Source: Acidobacteriaceae bacterium
Lineage (GTDB): Bacteria; Acidobacteriota; Terriglobia; Terriglobales; Acidobacteriaceae
Length of the DNA: 14,532 bases
NCBI GenBank assembly: GCA_003165855.1
Contig: PMXH01000158.1
Coordinates: 1-14,532 of the forward strand
Reading direction: 5' to 3'
Shown here: in pieces, positions 1-7,368 of the stretch
How the letters are laid out: the number at the start of each line of letters is the position of its first letter
Numbering within the stretch: position 1 is the stretch's first letter
Program-made: the position numbers and the translations under genes
Notes under the pieces: model-generated
What the model saw: the letters and a program-made list of their open reading frames with translations, nothing else
Databases searched by the model: none
What the model was told of the DNA's origin: nothing

Positions 1-80
1 AGCAGGATCGCGCCCAGAATCGAGCGCTCCGCCTCTACGTTCGCCGGAAGCGTGCTGATGTTGTAGTCAGTAGTTGCCAT
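1..80 (-). CDS. dnaB: Replicative DNA helicase DnaB, N-terminal 26 codons (cut by window edge)
   Basis: Reading leftward from the ATG at 80-78 gives MATTDYNISTLP followed by ANVEAERSILGAIL. The 'LPxNxEAExSxLGAIL' pattern is the hallmark start of the replicative helicase DnaB, where the N-terminal primase-interacting domain begins. DnaB is the hexameric helicase that unwinds DNA at the replication fork. Only 80 bases are in the window, so the helicase motor domain cannot be seen and the call rests on this short but characteristic stretch. A GGA lies about 6 bases before the ATG as a weak ribosome site. The gene is preceded by a spacer with a promoter-like sequence and does not appear to be translated together with the zinc-ribbon gene to its right. 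Confidence 0.85.
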   Translation of the reverse strand, partial: MATTDYNISTLPANVEAERSILGAIL

Positions 81-127
81 ATTTCCAGACAATGTTCCGT
101 ACAAGACTCTGCCGCAATCCCTCGCCT

Positions 128-156
128 AGCATAGCGAAGACAAAGCGAAGCATCAA
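128..156 (-). promoter_or_regulatory. Candidate sigma70-type promoter for dnaB
   Basis: On the minus strand TTGATG (156-151) and TATGCT (133-128) are separated by exactly 17 bases. Each hexamer matches four of six consensus positions of the housekeeping sigma factor. The site lies about 48 bases before the dnaB ATG, a normal leader length. Inference from sequence only. Confidence 0.4.
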
Positions 157-259
157 ATGAATTGTGGAGAAGCTGTGAAGGCCGCCAATATGCTGTGGAA
201 CGCCCGCGAAAACAGGTCCCTAACAATACAGTCCCGCGCCCGAGCGGAGAACTTGGCTT

Positions 260-289
260 AATCCGCGTGAATCCGTGCAAATCCGTGGC
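260..289. repeat. Three phased 10-bp units of the 'aatccgtg' type
   Basis: Three 10-base units follow each other without gaps: aatccgcgtg (260-269), aatccgtgca (270-279) and aatccgtggc (280-289). They sit in the spacer between the end of the zinc-ribbon gene and dnaB. The rest of 81-296 holds the dnaB promoter candidate and nothing else that I recognise. The unit resembles the repeats at 1905, 4462 and 8811. Confidence 0.7.
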
Positions 290-296
290 AAGAATT

Positions 297-647
297 TTAC
301 TTCCCCCGCGCCGCCGCCGCCACTTCATCCTTGCTCAAATCGCAGCTGATGCAGCGCTGCGTCCACAACCGATGCCCAAACACCTTCCCGCATCGCGGAC
401 ACTTCCACTCCGTCAGCCACCACCCACCCGCCAGGTACACTCCCACCCAGACCAAAAGAATCGCGAAGTCCGTGGGCTCCCCCAACTTCAGCTTCCCAAT
501 CAACAGACCTAGAAACACAAAGCTCACGAATAGCGCCACCAGCAGATTCCGGCGCACCACATAGCTGTGCCATGCCCGGCGATATATCTCGACGTCCTGC
601 CCGTCGCCTTCTCCGGGCATCTGATCGGTTTTCCTGCGCTTCTCCAT
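297..647 (-). CDS. Small membrane protein with C-terminal zinc ribbon, unrecognised
   Basis: A 116-residue protein from the ATG at 647; an in-frame TTG at 656 would add three residues. Neither start has a clear Shine-Dalgarno sequence. The N-terminus is charged (MEKRRK). Two hydrophobic segments at about 34-52 and 60-79 look like a membrane hairpin. Next comes a four-cysteine cluster, CPRC at 83-86 and CISC at 99-102, with the spacing of a zinc ribbon, and then a lysine/alanine tail. The start is 25 bases after the stop of the hydroxybutyryl-CoA dehydrogenase gene, so the two may be co-transcribed. I do not recognise the family. The ribbon could bind zinc and mediate protein or nucleic acid contact at the inner membrane, but that is a guess. 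The long hydrophobic segments and clean cysteine motif support a real gene. Confidence 0.7.
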   Translation of the reverse strand: MEKRRKTDQMPGEGDGQDVEIYRRAWHSYVVRRNLLVALFVSFVFLGLLIGKLKLGEPTDFAILLVWVGVYLAGGWWLTEWKCPRCGKVFGHRLWTQRCISCDLSKDEVAAAARGK

Positions 648-672
648 GCGGATCAATCTACGATGGTCGATC

Positions 673-1566
673 TTACAGTTTATTCGCCTTCGGATTATTC
701 GGGTCCGAATAATCGTAGAACCCCTTGCCGGTCTTCCGCCCGTACCACCCCGCCATCACCAGCCGCTTCAGTAGCGGAGGCGATGCAAACCGCCGCTCCT
801 TGAACTCTTCGAACATCACCTGCGTGATGTAATAAGTCGTCTCTAGCCCCACAAAATCCAGCAGCGTAAACGGCCCCATCGGATAACCGCAGCCCAGCTT
901 CATAGCGTTATCAATATCTTCAATCGATCCAACGCCCTCTTCATAGGCGCGGATGGCATCGAGCAAATAAGGCACCAGCAGCCGGTTTACGATGAATCCC
1001 GTCTTGTCCGACGTACGCACCGGAACCTTGCCCAGCTTTTTTCCGAACTCGTAAGCGGTCTGGTAAACATCGTCGGCCGTGGCGATCGTCCGCACCACCT
1101 CGACCAGCTTCATCAGCGGCACTGGATTGAAAAAGTGCAGCCCGATAAACCGCTCCGGCCGCTTCACCGAAGTCAAAAGCTCAGTCACGGAAATCGAAGA
1201 AGTATTCGAAGCGAAGATCGCGTCTTTTTTCACTACGGTATCGAGCGACGCATACATCTTCTTCTTCTCTTCCACATTCTCGATGATGGCCTCAATCACA
1301 ATGTCGCAATCAGCCAGGTCCGCCTTGTTGGTCGTCCCCTTAAGCCGCGCCCGGATCGCATCCTTCTGCTGCGCCGTGATCCCGCCCTTCTCGACGGGAC
1401 GCTCGGCAAACTTCGCCAAAGATTTCTCAATCCCGGCGAAGCCCTTGTCGAGAAACCTCTGCTCGACTTCGAGCACAGTCACATCAAATCCAGCCGTAGC
1501 GCAAACCTGCGCAATGCCGGAACCCATCAGTCCGCAACCGAGAACACCAACTTTTTTGATTTCCAT
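673..1566 (-). CDS. hbd: 3-hydroxybutyryl-CoA dehydrogenase
   Basis: This 297-residue soluble enzyme should interconvert 3-hydroxybutyryl-CoA and acetoacetyl-CoA with NAD(P)H. The N-terminus has the Rossmann dinucleotide motif GVLGCGLMGSGIA (residues 7-19). The 3-hydroxyacyl-CoA dehydrogenase catalytic set is intact: Ser123 in NTSS, His144 in LHFFNP, Glu156 in VEVV and Asn194 in NRLL. These lie at a constant offset of 14 from the residues known in human HAD. The C-terminal domain carries GYPMGPFTLLD and ends KTGKGFYDY, as in stand-alone hbd/paaH-type proteins, and the length is near the family norm. There is no fused crotonase domain. It lies between two small membrane protein genes, downstream of a thiolase on the same strand, with a 14-base gap to the preceding stop. 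The physiological direction (butyrate or PHB synthesis, or fatty acid breakdown) cannot be told from the window. Confidence 0.95.
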   Translation of the reverse strand: MEIKKVGVLGCGLMGSGIAQVCATAGFDVTVLEVEQRFLDKGFAGIEKSLAKFAERPVEKGGITAQQKDAIRARLKGTTNKADLADCDIVIEAIIENVEEKKKMYASLDTVVKKDAIFASNTSSISVTELLTSVKRPERFIGLHFFNPVPLMKLVEVVRTIATADDVYQTAYEFGKKLGKVPVRTSDKTGFIVNRLLVPYLLDAIRAYEEGVGSIEDIDNAMKLGCGYPMGPFTLLDFVGLETTYYITQVMFEEFKERRFASPPLLKRLVMAGWYGRKTGKGFYDYSDPNNPKANKL

Positions 1567-1580
1567 ATGAATTCCGTGCC

Positions 1581-1877
1581 CTATGAATTTCGTTTTCTGC
1601 GTCTAATAGCGTTGTATCCCTGTTGCATCAAGAAAAACATCATCAGAAATCCAAGAAGCAGAAATAAAATGCCTAAACCCGGCGCGACCCAATCAGGCAG
1701 GTTCGGTATCTTCATCGCTGCAATCATGACAAAAGCAACGGCGAGAGCAAGAACACCTGACTCGATGACCCGGTTTCCCGCGTTTTGCTTGACGATACGC
1801 CAAAAAACAAGACCGTAGAATCCGATTAGAGCAGCACCGCTAACGACGCTTTGAACGATGCTTCCGCTAGCCGCCAT
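1581..1877 (-). CDS. Small three-helix membrane protein, unrecognised
   Basis: A 98-residue protein with three hydrophobic segments at about 11-29, 38-57 and 64-85 and a strongly basic C-terminus (IRRRKRNS), which suggests that end lies in the cytoplasm. The start is supported by GAGG (minus strand, 1886-1883) five bases before the ATG. No enzymatic motif or known family is evident. The gene lies between the thiolase and the hydroxybutyryl-CoA dehydrogenase on the same strand, 57 bases after the thiolase stop and 14 bases before the next start, so it is probably co-transcribed with them. Its DNA is richer in A/T than the neighbouring enzyme genes. A link to acyl-CoA metabolism is only by position. 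Confidence 0.75.
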   Translation of the reverse strand: MAASGSIVQSVVSGAALIGFYGLVFWRIVKQNAGNRVIESGVLALAVAFVMIAAMKIPNLPDWVAPGLGILFLLLGFLMMFFLMQQGYNAIRRRKRNS

Positions 1878-1904
1878 GATCGCCTCATGAACTTCTAAAG
1901 GTTC

Positions 1905-1928
1905 TCTCCGTGTCTCCGTGCCTCCGTG
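1905..1928. repeat. Three phased 8-bp 'tctccgtg' units
   Basis: The plus strand reads tctccgtg (1905-1912), tctccgtg (1913-1920) and cctccgtg (1921-1928), followed by gtgaa. The same 8-base period and the same gtgg-type exit recur at 4462-4485. It lies between the thiolase stop and the 98-residue membrane protein. On the transcribed minus strand each unit contains GGAG. Confidence 0.8.
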
Positions 1929-1934
1929 GTGAAC

Positions 1935-3134
1935 TCAGCTCAGACTCTCCACAATCATCGCAATCCCCTGCCCGCCGCCGATGCAAGCCGTTGCCAGCCC
2001 ATACTTCTTCTTGCGCCGCCGCAACTCATAAAGCAAAGTAATCACCAACCGCGTCCCGGTCGCCCCCAGCGGATGCCCCAACGCAATCGCCCCGCCATTC
2101 ACATTCACCTTCTCGCGATCAAGACCCAGTTCTTTTTCGACAGCGAGATACTGCGCCGCAAACGCCTCATTCACTTCAATCAGATCAATGTAGTCCAAAG
2201 AAAGCCCAGCCTTATGCAGCGCCGCCTTCGTCGCCGGTACCGGACCGCGCCCCATCATCTTCGGCTCAACTCCAGCAATCCCCCAGCTCACAATCCGCCC
2301 CAGCGGCTCGATACTCCGCTTGCGCGCCTCCTCCAGCGACATCAACACCACAGCTGCGGCCCCATCCACAATGCCGCTAGCATTCCCGGCCGTCACCGTC
2401 CCATTCTTCCCAAACGCAGCCTTCAACTTGGCGAGACCCTCCATCGTCGTCTGCGGACGCCGGTGATCATCTTCTGTCAGCGATTCGCCCGTAGCCTCGC
2501 CCTTCGCATTCCGCAGCGCCACCGGAACCAACTCTTCCTGAATGCGTCCTTCTTTGTAAGCCGCATCGGCCTTCTGCTGCGAGCGCAGCGCAAACTCGTC
2601 CTGCGCCTGCCGCGTAATCCCCTGCTGCTCGCCATACAGCTCCGCCGTATTCGCCATGTACAGCCCGCAATAGCTGTCGAGCAGCGCCACCATCAGCGAA
2701 TCTTCCAGCTTCCCGCCCGGAGCCAGCGTAAAGCCATCGCGGCCGCGAATTACAAATGGAGCCTGCGACATCGCCTCCATGCCGCCCGCCAGCACAATCT
2801 TCGCTTCGTCGAGCTGGATCATCTGGGCCCCGTTCACGATCGCCTGCATCCCTGACCCGCACAGCCGGTTCACCGTCAGCGCCGGAGTTTCGATCGGCAG
2901 CCCCGCGCGCAAGCCCACATGCCGCGCCCCATACAGCGCATCGCCCGAAGTCTGCTGCGCGTTGCCGAACACGACATGATCGAATTCCTTGGCATCGATT
3001 CCCGCCCGCTCAATCGCCCCTTTGGCCGCAACCGCGCCCAACTCCTGCGCCGTGAAGTCTTTCAACTTTCCGCAATAGCGCCCAAACGGCGTGCGCGCCC
3101 CACTAACAATCGCAATATCACCCGGCTTCAACAT
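1935..3134 (-). CDS. Thiolase, probable acetyl-CoA C-acetyltransferase
   Basis: This 399-residue thiolase should condense two acetyl-CoA to acetoacetyl-CoA or run the reverse cleavage. All catalytic elements are present: the acyl-accepting Cys92 in [10 protein letters not shown], the [10 protein letters not shown] block (118-127), His354 in [14 protein letters not shown], and the second catalytic Cys384 in [10 protein letters not shown]. The length is close to that of biosynthetic-type acetoacetyl-CoA thiolases. The start ATG at 3134 has AGGA five bases upstream (3143-3140). It heads a probable unit with a small membrane protein and 3-hydroxybutyryl-CoA dehydrogenase, the enzyme acting on its product. 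No crotonase, acyl-CoA dehydrogenase or PHB synthase is in the window, so substrate chain length and direction remain open. A broader 3-ketoacyl-CoA thiolase is the main alternative. Confidence 0.93.
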   Translation of the reverse strand: MLKPGDIAIVSGARTPFGRYCGKLKDFTAQELGAVAAKGAIERAGIDAKEFDHVVFGNAQQTSGDALYGARHVGLRAGLPIETPALTVNRLCGSGMQAIVNGAQMIQLDEAKIVLAGGMEAMSQAPFVIRGRDGFTLAPGGKLEDSLMVALLDSYCGLYMANTAELYGEQQGITRQAQDEFALRSQQKADAAYKEGRIQEELVPVALRNAKGEATGESLTEDDHRRPQTTMEGLAKLKAAFGKNGTVTAGNASGIVDGAAAVVLMSLEEARKRSIEPLGRIVSWGIAGVEPKMMGRGPVPATKAALHKAGLSLDYIDLIEVNEAFAAQYLAVEKELGLDREKVNVNGGAIALGHPLGATGTRLVITLLYELRRRKKKYGLATACIGGGQGIAMIVESLS

Positions 3135-3218
3135 GATTTTCCTGGCAGACCCAGCGCTCAGAGCGGATCAAAAGTGATTATCAAACTGGTTAGTGTAGCA
3201 GCGGCTATCCAGCTTTGC

Positions 3219-3881
3219 CTACTTTGGAGACTTTGCTGCGACTGATCCTGTGGCTGGAGCAGGATCCGGAATTGAGTTCGGGGCCACGTCGCTATACACT
3301 TTGAAGACAAGCGGCGAACTGGAAAGCGAAGAGATTAGCGACGCGCGCTGCTCCGGTCTCATCTCGGAATCTAAGTCAAGGGCAAAGGCGTAGTGTCCGT
3401 GAGCTTGTTCGGGGAGAAGAGCAAGGAACGAAGTTATGCCCGGCCTGAATTCTTTCCCGCTGCTGTCCGGTCTGGCCTGGTAAAGCTGCGCCTCTTGAAA
3501 GTTCGATATTTCCGCTTCGGAAATGCCAGTCTTGTAATAGACAACCAGACCGGAGGGAACGTCGGGTCCAAAATGCACCAAAGGAGCATTCAGCCAGCGG
3601 TTAAGGCCAGCGGCTTCGGACGCTTTAACTCCACCGAAAAAAACAACGGGGACGAGAAACGCAGCGAACGCAACCACCCACCCAGAGAATCTCGTCCGGC
3701 GAAAGATTAGCAAGACCATTCCCACCATGAGCGCAAGCAGAGCCAACATCCACATGGCAACCACGTCGTACACTGCCACGTATCCCAAAGGCTCGCGGTT
3801 GTACGAGTTGACCAGGAGTCCGCTCAATAAGATAGTGAGTGCAAGAACCACGCCGATCAGTATTTTCCGCGAACGATTCAT
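3219..3881 (-). CDS. Membrane-anchored protein of unknown function
   Basis: A 220-residue protein when started at ATG 3881. An in-frame ATG at 3905 would add eight residues but has no ribosome site, whereas TTAGG lies about five bases before 3881. Three hydrophobic segments are visible at about 7-25, 39-60 and 66-84, followed by a soluble C-terminal region of about 135 residues. That region contains FGPDVPSGLVVYYKTG and a proline/serine/alanine-rich end. No cysteine pair, nucleotide motif or catalytic signature is visible and I do not recognise the family. It lies upstream of the thiolase on the same strand with an 84-base gap. This gap contains an 11-base palindrome, cgctcagagcg (3155-3165), and could hold the thiolase promoter. 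Base composition here is more balanced than in the enzyme genes on either side. Confidence 0.7.
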   Translation of the reverse strand: MNRSRKILIGVVLALTILLSGLLVNSYNREPLGYVAVYDVVAMWMLALLALMVGMVLLIFRRTRFSGWVVAFAAFLVPVVFFGGVKASEAAGLNRWLNAPLVHFGPDVPSGLVVYYKTGISEAEISNFQEAQLYQARPDSSGKEFRPGITSFLALLPEQAHGHYAFALDLDSEMRPEQRASLISSLSSSPLVFKVYSDVAPNSIPDPAPATGSVAAKSPK

Positions 3882-3950
3882 CACACCTAACTCTCTGCGC
3901 CCCATTGTAAGCTGGATCGGGTTGGCGAACAGACAGGATTTGTTCTGTAG

Positions 3951-3956
3951 AGGAGG
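3951..3956 (+). promoter_or_regulatory. Strong Shine-Dalgarno site of the VOC gene
   Basis: AGGAGG lies six bases before the ATG at 3963. This is the best-formed ribosome binding site in the window and settles the start of the VOC protein. Confidence 0.8.
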
Positions 3957-3962
3957 AATCCC

Positions 3963-4388
3963 ATGGAACAGCGCGTAAGCCTAATCACCCTGGGAGTGTC
4001 AGATCTAAACCGCAGCCGCGAATTCTACCAGCGCCTGGGATGGCGCCCTTCCATGGCCAACACAGAAGGCATCACATTCTTCCAGACAGGAGGCATGGCC
4101 CTAGCCCTCTACCCGCGCGACGAACTAGCAAAAGATGCAACCATCGCTCCCGAGGGCCAAGGCTTCAGCGGGATAACGCTAGCCTACAACACCCGCAATC
4201 GTAATGAAGTGGATTCAGTGCTGAAAGAAGCTAAAGCCGCAGGAGCAACGATTCTAAAGCCAGCCCAGGAAGCCTTCTGGGGAGGCTATTCCGGCTACTT
4301 CTCCGACCCAGACGGTTTTCTATGGGAGGTAGCCTGGAATCCACACTTCCCAATAGCAGAAGATGGAAGCATCCGAGTTCCAGACTAG
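3963..4388 (+). CDS. VOC (vicinal oxygen chelate / glyoxalase-fold) family protein
   Basis: A 141-residue single-module protein of the glyoxalase/extradiol dioxygenase superfamily. The start has the family pattern LGVSDLNRSREFYQRLGW (10-27), and the end has FSDPDGFLWEVAWNP (113-127) with the usual conserved glutamate (Glu122). Aligning by eye with glyoxalase I, the position of the first metal-binding histidine is Leu7 and the second-half 'GHIAL' histidine is replaced in GFSGITLAY. The usual metal set therefore looks incomplete, and true glyoxalase I activity is unlikely. Members of this subgroup are usually annotated only as VOC or bleomycin-resistance-like. It stands alone on plus, divergent from the membrane protein at 3881 and convergent with the large TPR protein. 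Its substrate cannot be predicted. Confidence 0.88.
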   Translation: MEQRVSLITLGVSDLNRSREFYQRLGWRPSMANTEGITFFQTGGMALALYPRDELAKDATIAPEGQGFSGITLAYNTRNRNEVDSVLKEAKAAGATILKPAQEAFWGGYSGYFSDPDGFLWEVAWNPHFPIAEDGSIRVPD

Positions 4389-4461
4389 ACGTGAATCGAC
4401 GATCGTCTTAGTAAGGAAGCGCAGTTGTACCCGTTAGGAGCAAGGAAAGCGCTAACAGTTT

Positions 4462-4485
4462 TCTCCGTGACTCCGTGTCTCCGTG
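4462..4485. repeat. Three phased 8-bp 'tctccgtg' units
   Basis: tctccgtg (4462-4469), actccgtg (4470-4477) and tctccgtg (4478-4485) are followed by gtgga. It is the near twin of the repeat at 1905-1928 and lies in the 109-base convergent spacer between the VOC gene and the TPR protein. The same spacer has a 10-base palindrome, gacgatcgtc (4398-4407), with no T-run after it, so neither looks like a classical terminator. Confidence 0.8.
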
Positions 4486-4497
4486 GTGGATTTTGGT

Positions 4498-7119
4498 CTA
4501 CGCCACTGCCCCCGCCACCAGCGCCGCTCCCAGCGCCACAATCTTCCCCGGCCCCTGCACCGTCGAAGCAGCCAGCGCGAATTCCGCGCGGTTAATCACT
4601 TCCGTCACAATGTCCACCGGATCGTAGCTCTCCCGCACCACCGCCTCCGCCAGCCCCGCGGAGAATTCCAACGCATGCCCGTTCCCCGACCCAGCCTTGT
4701 CAGTGAGGCGCACCTCCGCAATCACCTTGCGCAGTTTCTCGATCGCCATCATTGCTTCTTTCTCCGCAGTGTCCCCGAGAATGATTGCGATGGTCGTCGC
4801 GTCGTAGCGGAACGCCAGGTCGTTCGTCCGGATGTTGGCCGCAAACTGTTGTCCAATCTTTCCCATCGCGCTTTCTACCGCGGCCTCGCCATACTCCTTG
4901 ATCAGCGCCGCGCTCCGCCCGAACTGCAACAGCAGCACTGAGAGCGGAGACGCATTCTGCGCCGCCCGCTTGCTCTCCGCCAGCAGCAAATCAAGATAGG
5001 AACTCCTCTTAAGCAGTCCCGACTCCTCCTCCGTTACTGACAAATTCTTCACCAGCCGCCGCAACCCGGCGTTATTCAGCGCAATCACCATCTGGTCGGC
5101 TAGCGTCTTCAGCACCACCGCATCCGTCTGGGGCCAGGCTCGCGGCTTGTTGTGCAGCAAAGCCAGCACTCCCACCGAATCCTCGCCATTGCTCAGCGGC
5201 AGCGCCAGCACCGCCGTCGTCCCCAGTTCCACCAACGCCTTACGCACCGCCTGCAACTCAGCGCCTTTCTGCGCGTCCGCAATAAGAATGGGCTCACCCG
5301 AGGGCGTACCCCCCGCCGACGAAGTTGACAGCAACAAATCCTGCAGCGCGCACATCACTTCCTTGATGGCCGCCGAACTGCCCTCCTTCACTCCCTTGCC
5401 GCAGAACTCCTGCACCGCCGTCGGCGGCGAACCCGGCGTACGCATCAAAGCCACACAGCGCGATACGTCCCAGTGCCCACCAATTTCGTTCACCGCCGTC
5501 GTCAGCACCGCGGCCGCCGTGGTCTGGTGATACAGTTTGCGCGTGATCTCCGCCACGCGCGTCACGTTGCGCATCTCCGCCATCGGATCTGTCGCCGGCG
5601 CCGCTGCTGCTGGCGCCGCTGCAACCGCCGGTGTGGCGACCGAAACCGCCGCCGGCAGTGGTGCGGAACCCGCATAGCTCGGCGTCACACCCGCAGCCAG
5701 ATAAAGCCTCTGCAAATCTTCGTTGCGCTCTTCTTCCCGCGGAAACAGTTCCTGGATTCTCTGCAGCCGCTCCACCGCTTTGTTCCGCATTCCGTACTGC
5801 ACCAGGATTTCCGCCTGTAGCATCAGGTCCTGCAGCGTCGAGGCTCCCAGCGTGCTCTCGTGCTCGTGCTCAGGCTCCGCCGCTGCCTTGCTCACCGGCG
5901 TAAACCGCGAAGCGATCGCTTCAAACTTTTTCTCGTCAATCTTGCCCTTCAACATCTCCAGTCGCTTCGTGTGGCCGGATTCATAAGGGTCCACTTCCGC
6001 CGCCCGATCCAGACACTCCGCCGCTTTCGCAAAGTCTCCCGTGCTGCAATACAGATCGAACAGCTTCAGCAGCGTCTGGCAGTAATCGCCTTCCCGGTTC
6101 GACGCGTTGAACAACTCGCTCAGAAACTCCAGCATCTCCGGCGCAGCCCGCCGTGCCGCCGTTATCTCCTGCATCACCGCCACAAACTGCCGCCGCTCTC
6201 CGCGCTTTGCCTGGAACTGTCCCAGCTTGCGCGCCAGCGACACTGCCGCTTCATCCTGTTCCGCATCCACCAACTGTCCAATCAGTGCCGTCACCTGCTG
6301 CATGCGGTTGGGATTCTGTTCAAACAGTTGCCACACCAGCGGCTCCGCATCGGCATACCGTCCTGCCGCCAGCAAAGCCTCGGCATAGATATCCCTCAAC
6401 TGCGGCGTAGCCTTCCCCGCGTTCACCTGCGACTCCAAAATAAAGATCGCAGCCCCCACCTGCCCCTGCCCCAGCAGGCTCTTGCCGTAGGCCAGCGTAA
6501 TCTCTTCGTCCGCGGAATCTTCCTGGTACGCGCGTTCATACCACTGCGCCGGATCGCCGCCCCCAGCGGCCGCAAGCTGCGCTACCCTCTTGAACGCGAT
6601 CGCAGCCCCCTTGCTGTCCCCCACCTCGGACGACAGTTCCGCCACCCGCAGAAAATTTGCCTGGACTGGCTCCAGTTCCACCATGCGCGCCAGCACTTCC
6701 AATGCACCCTTCTTGTTCTCCAGCTTCGCAAGGTCGCTCAGAGCCGATTCATAAGTGCCCACCGCCAGCTTTCTGTTCGATCCTTCCAGCAACTGTCCGA
6801 AGCGGAACTTCTGCTCCCAGGTCGGACTGCTATGCCGCGCCAGCTTCTTATAAGTCAGGCTCGCCCGGGTGGCATCTCCCGCATTCACCTGCCGCTCGAA
6901 CAGTTCGCCCAGCAGCGCCACCGCATCGTGGGCTCGATTTTGCGACAAGCACAAATCCGCGGCCAGTTGCCGCACCGTGTCGTTTTCTGGGTCGTCCCGC
7001 AGGGCCAGCAGATATTCTTCCAGCGCTTCCGGGGCCTTCCCCTTCTGCAGAAGTTTCTCCGCGCGCTCGATTCGCCGGCCTAGCTCGGCTCGGTCTACAC
7101 GCTTTGTGATCTCAGGCAT
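4498..7119 (-). CDS. TPR-GAF-degenerate GGDEF protein, probable signalling scaffold
   Basis: This 873-residue protein has no signal peptide or clear membrane segment and is probably cytoplasmic. Residues 1-480 are helical repeats of TPR type (for example EALEEYLLALRDDPEN at 31-46). An Ala/Pro-rich linker follows at about 485-512. A GAF-like sensor domain spans roughly 515-690, with LPLSNGEDSVGVLALLHNKP at 640-659. Residues 700-860 fold like a GGDEF domain: LLLAESKRAAQ leads into SVLLLQFGRSAALIKEYG, then RTNDLAFRYDATTIAIIL at 764-781. The GGDEF signature that should follow 'RY' is replaced by DATT, so diguanylate cyclase activity should be lost. A nucleotide-sensing, dimerising or scaffold role is more likely. 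There is no good Shine-Dalgarno site, but the ATG at 7119 begins a well-formed helix (MPEITKRVDRAELGRRIERA). It diverges from the amino acid permease. Confidence 0.85.
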   Translation of the reverse strand: MPEITKRVDRAELGRRIERAEKLLQKGKAPEALEEYLLALRDDPENDTVRQLAADLCLSQNRAHDAVALLGELFERQVNAGDATRASLTYKKLARHSSPTWEQKFRFGQLLEGSNRKLAVGTYESALSDLAKLENKKGALEVLARMVELEPVQANFLRVAELSSEVGDSKGAAIAFKRVAQLAAAGGGDPAQWYERAYQEDSADEEITLAYGKSLLGQGQVGAAIFILESQVNAGKATPQLRDIYAEALLAAGRYADAEPLVWQLFEQNPNRMQQVTALIGQLVDAEQDEAAVSLARKLGQFQAKRGERRQFVAVMQEITAARRAAPEMLEFLSELFNASNREGDYCQTLLKLFDLYCSTGDFAKAAECLDRAAEVDPYESGHTKRLEMLKGKIDEKKFEAIASRFTPVSKAAAEPEHEHESTLGASTLQDLMLQAEILVQYGMRNKAVERLQRIQELFPREEERNEDLQRLYLAAGVTPSYAGSAPLPAAVSVATPAVAAAPAAAAPATDPMAEMRNVTRVAEITRKLYHQTTAAAVLTTAVNEIGGHWDVSRCVALMRTPGSPPTAVQEFCGKGVKEGSSAAIKEVMCALQDLLLSTSSAGGTPSGEPILIADAQKGAELQAVRKALVELGTTAVLALPLSNGEDSVGVLALLHNKPRAWPQTDAVVLKTLADQMVIALNNAGLRRLVKNLSVTEEESGLLKRSSYLDLLLAESKRAAQNASPLSVLLLQFGRSAALIKEYGEAAVESAMGKIGQQFAANIRTNDLAFRYDATTIAIILGDTAEKEAMMAIEKLRKVIAEVRLTDKAGSGNGHALEFSAGLAEAVVRESYDPVDIVTEVINRAEFALAASTVQGPGKIVALGAALVAGAVA

Positions 7120-7239
7120 GGGTCAATTCTGGGCAGAGTGCCGCTGCTTCGATTCTAGGAGCCTCTCCCACCCCCAGCAATCCGTAAGGTCCACCCCCGA
7201 TTACGAAAGTCACCCGCTGGGCGCTCAGAATCGAATGCA

Positions 7240-7252
7240 ACCGTCTGACGGT
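7240..7252. promoter_or_regulatory. 13-bp palindrome in the divergent spacer (candidate operator)
   Basis: accgtctgacggt is a perfect inverted repeat (ACCGTC-T-GACGGT) in the spacer between the minus-strand TPR gene and the plus-strand permease. It is not followed by a T-run. It could be an operator for either gene; inference only. Confidence 0.3.
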
Positions 7253-7333
7253 CGTTAGCAATCAGCACAGGCCATATGGGGACAGCGGCCCTCGGCTGTC
7301 CGGCGGCCCAGGTGTGTCGGGCCGCGGCAGCCA

Positions 7334-7352
7334 CTTGCAAAATCCTTGCAAA
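7334..7352 (+). promoter_or_regulatory. Pair of CTTGCAAA repeats before the permease (candidate operator)
   Basis: CTTGCAAA occurs at 7334-7341 and again at 7345-7352. Each contains the palindrome TTGCAA (7335-7340 and 7346-7351), and the two are 11 bases apart, about one helical turn. They end 17 bases before the upstream permease start at 7369, where a repressor or activator could act. The binding protein is unknown. Confidence 0.35.
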
Positions 7353-7368
7353 CTGGGGAAATCGCGCG

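Noticed and set aside
35..328. 97-codon minus-strand ORF across the spacer and dnaB start
   Set aside because: It overlaps the dnaB N-terminus in another frame and runs through the repeat at 260; no recognisable protein features.
1926..2855. 309-codon plus-strand ORF over the thiolase
   Set aside because: It lies wholly antisense to an intact thiolase with all catalytic residues.
3922..3951. Promoter-like TTGGCG/TGTAGA pair before the VOC gene
   Set aside because: The second hexamer overlaps the Shine-Dalgarno site, so the transcript would lack the ribosome site.
5860..7083. 407-codon plus-strand ORF antisense to the TPR-GAF protein
   Set aside because: Rich in His/Arg/Leu/Gln with no domain; an antisense shadow of a high-GC gene, and the minus-strand reading has clear domains.
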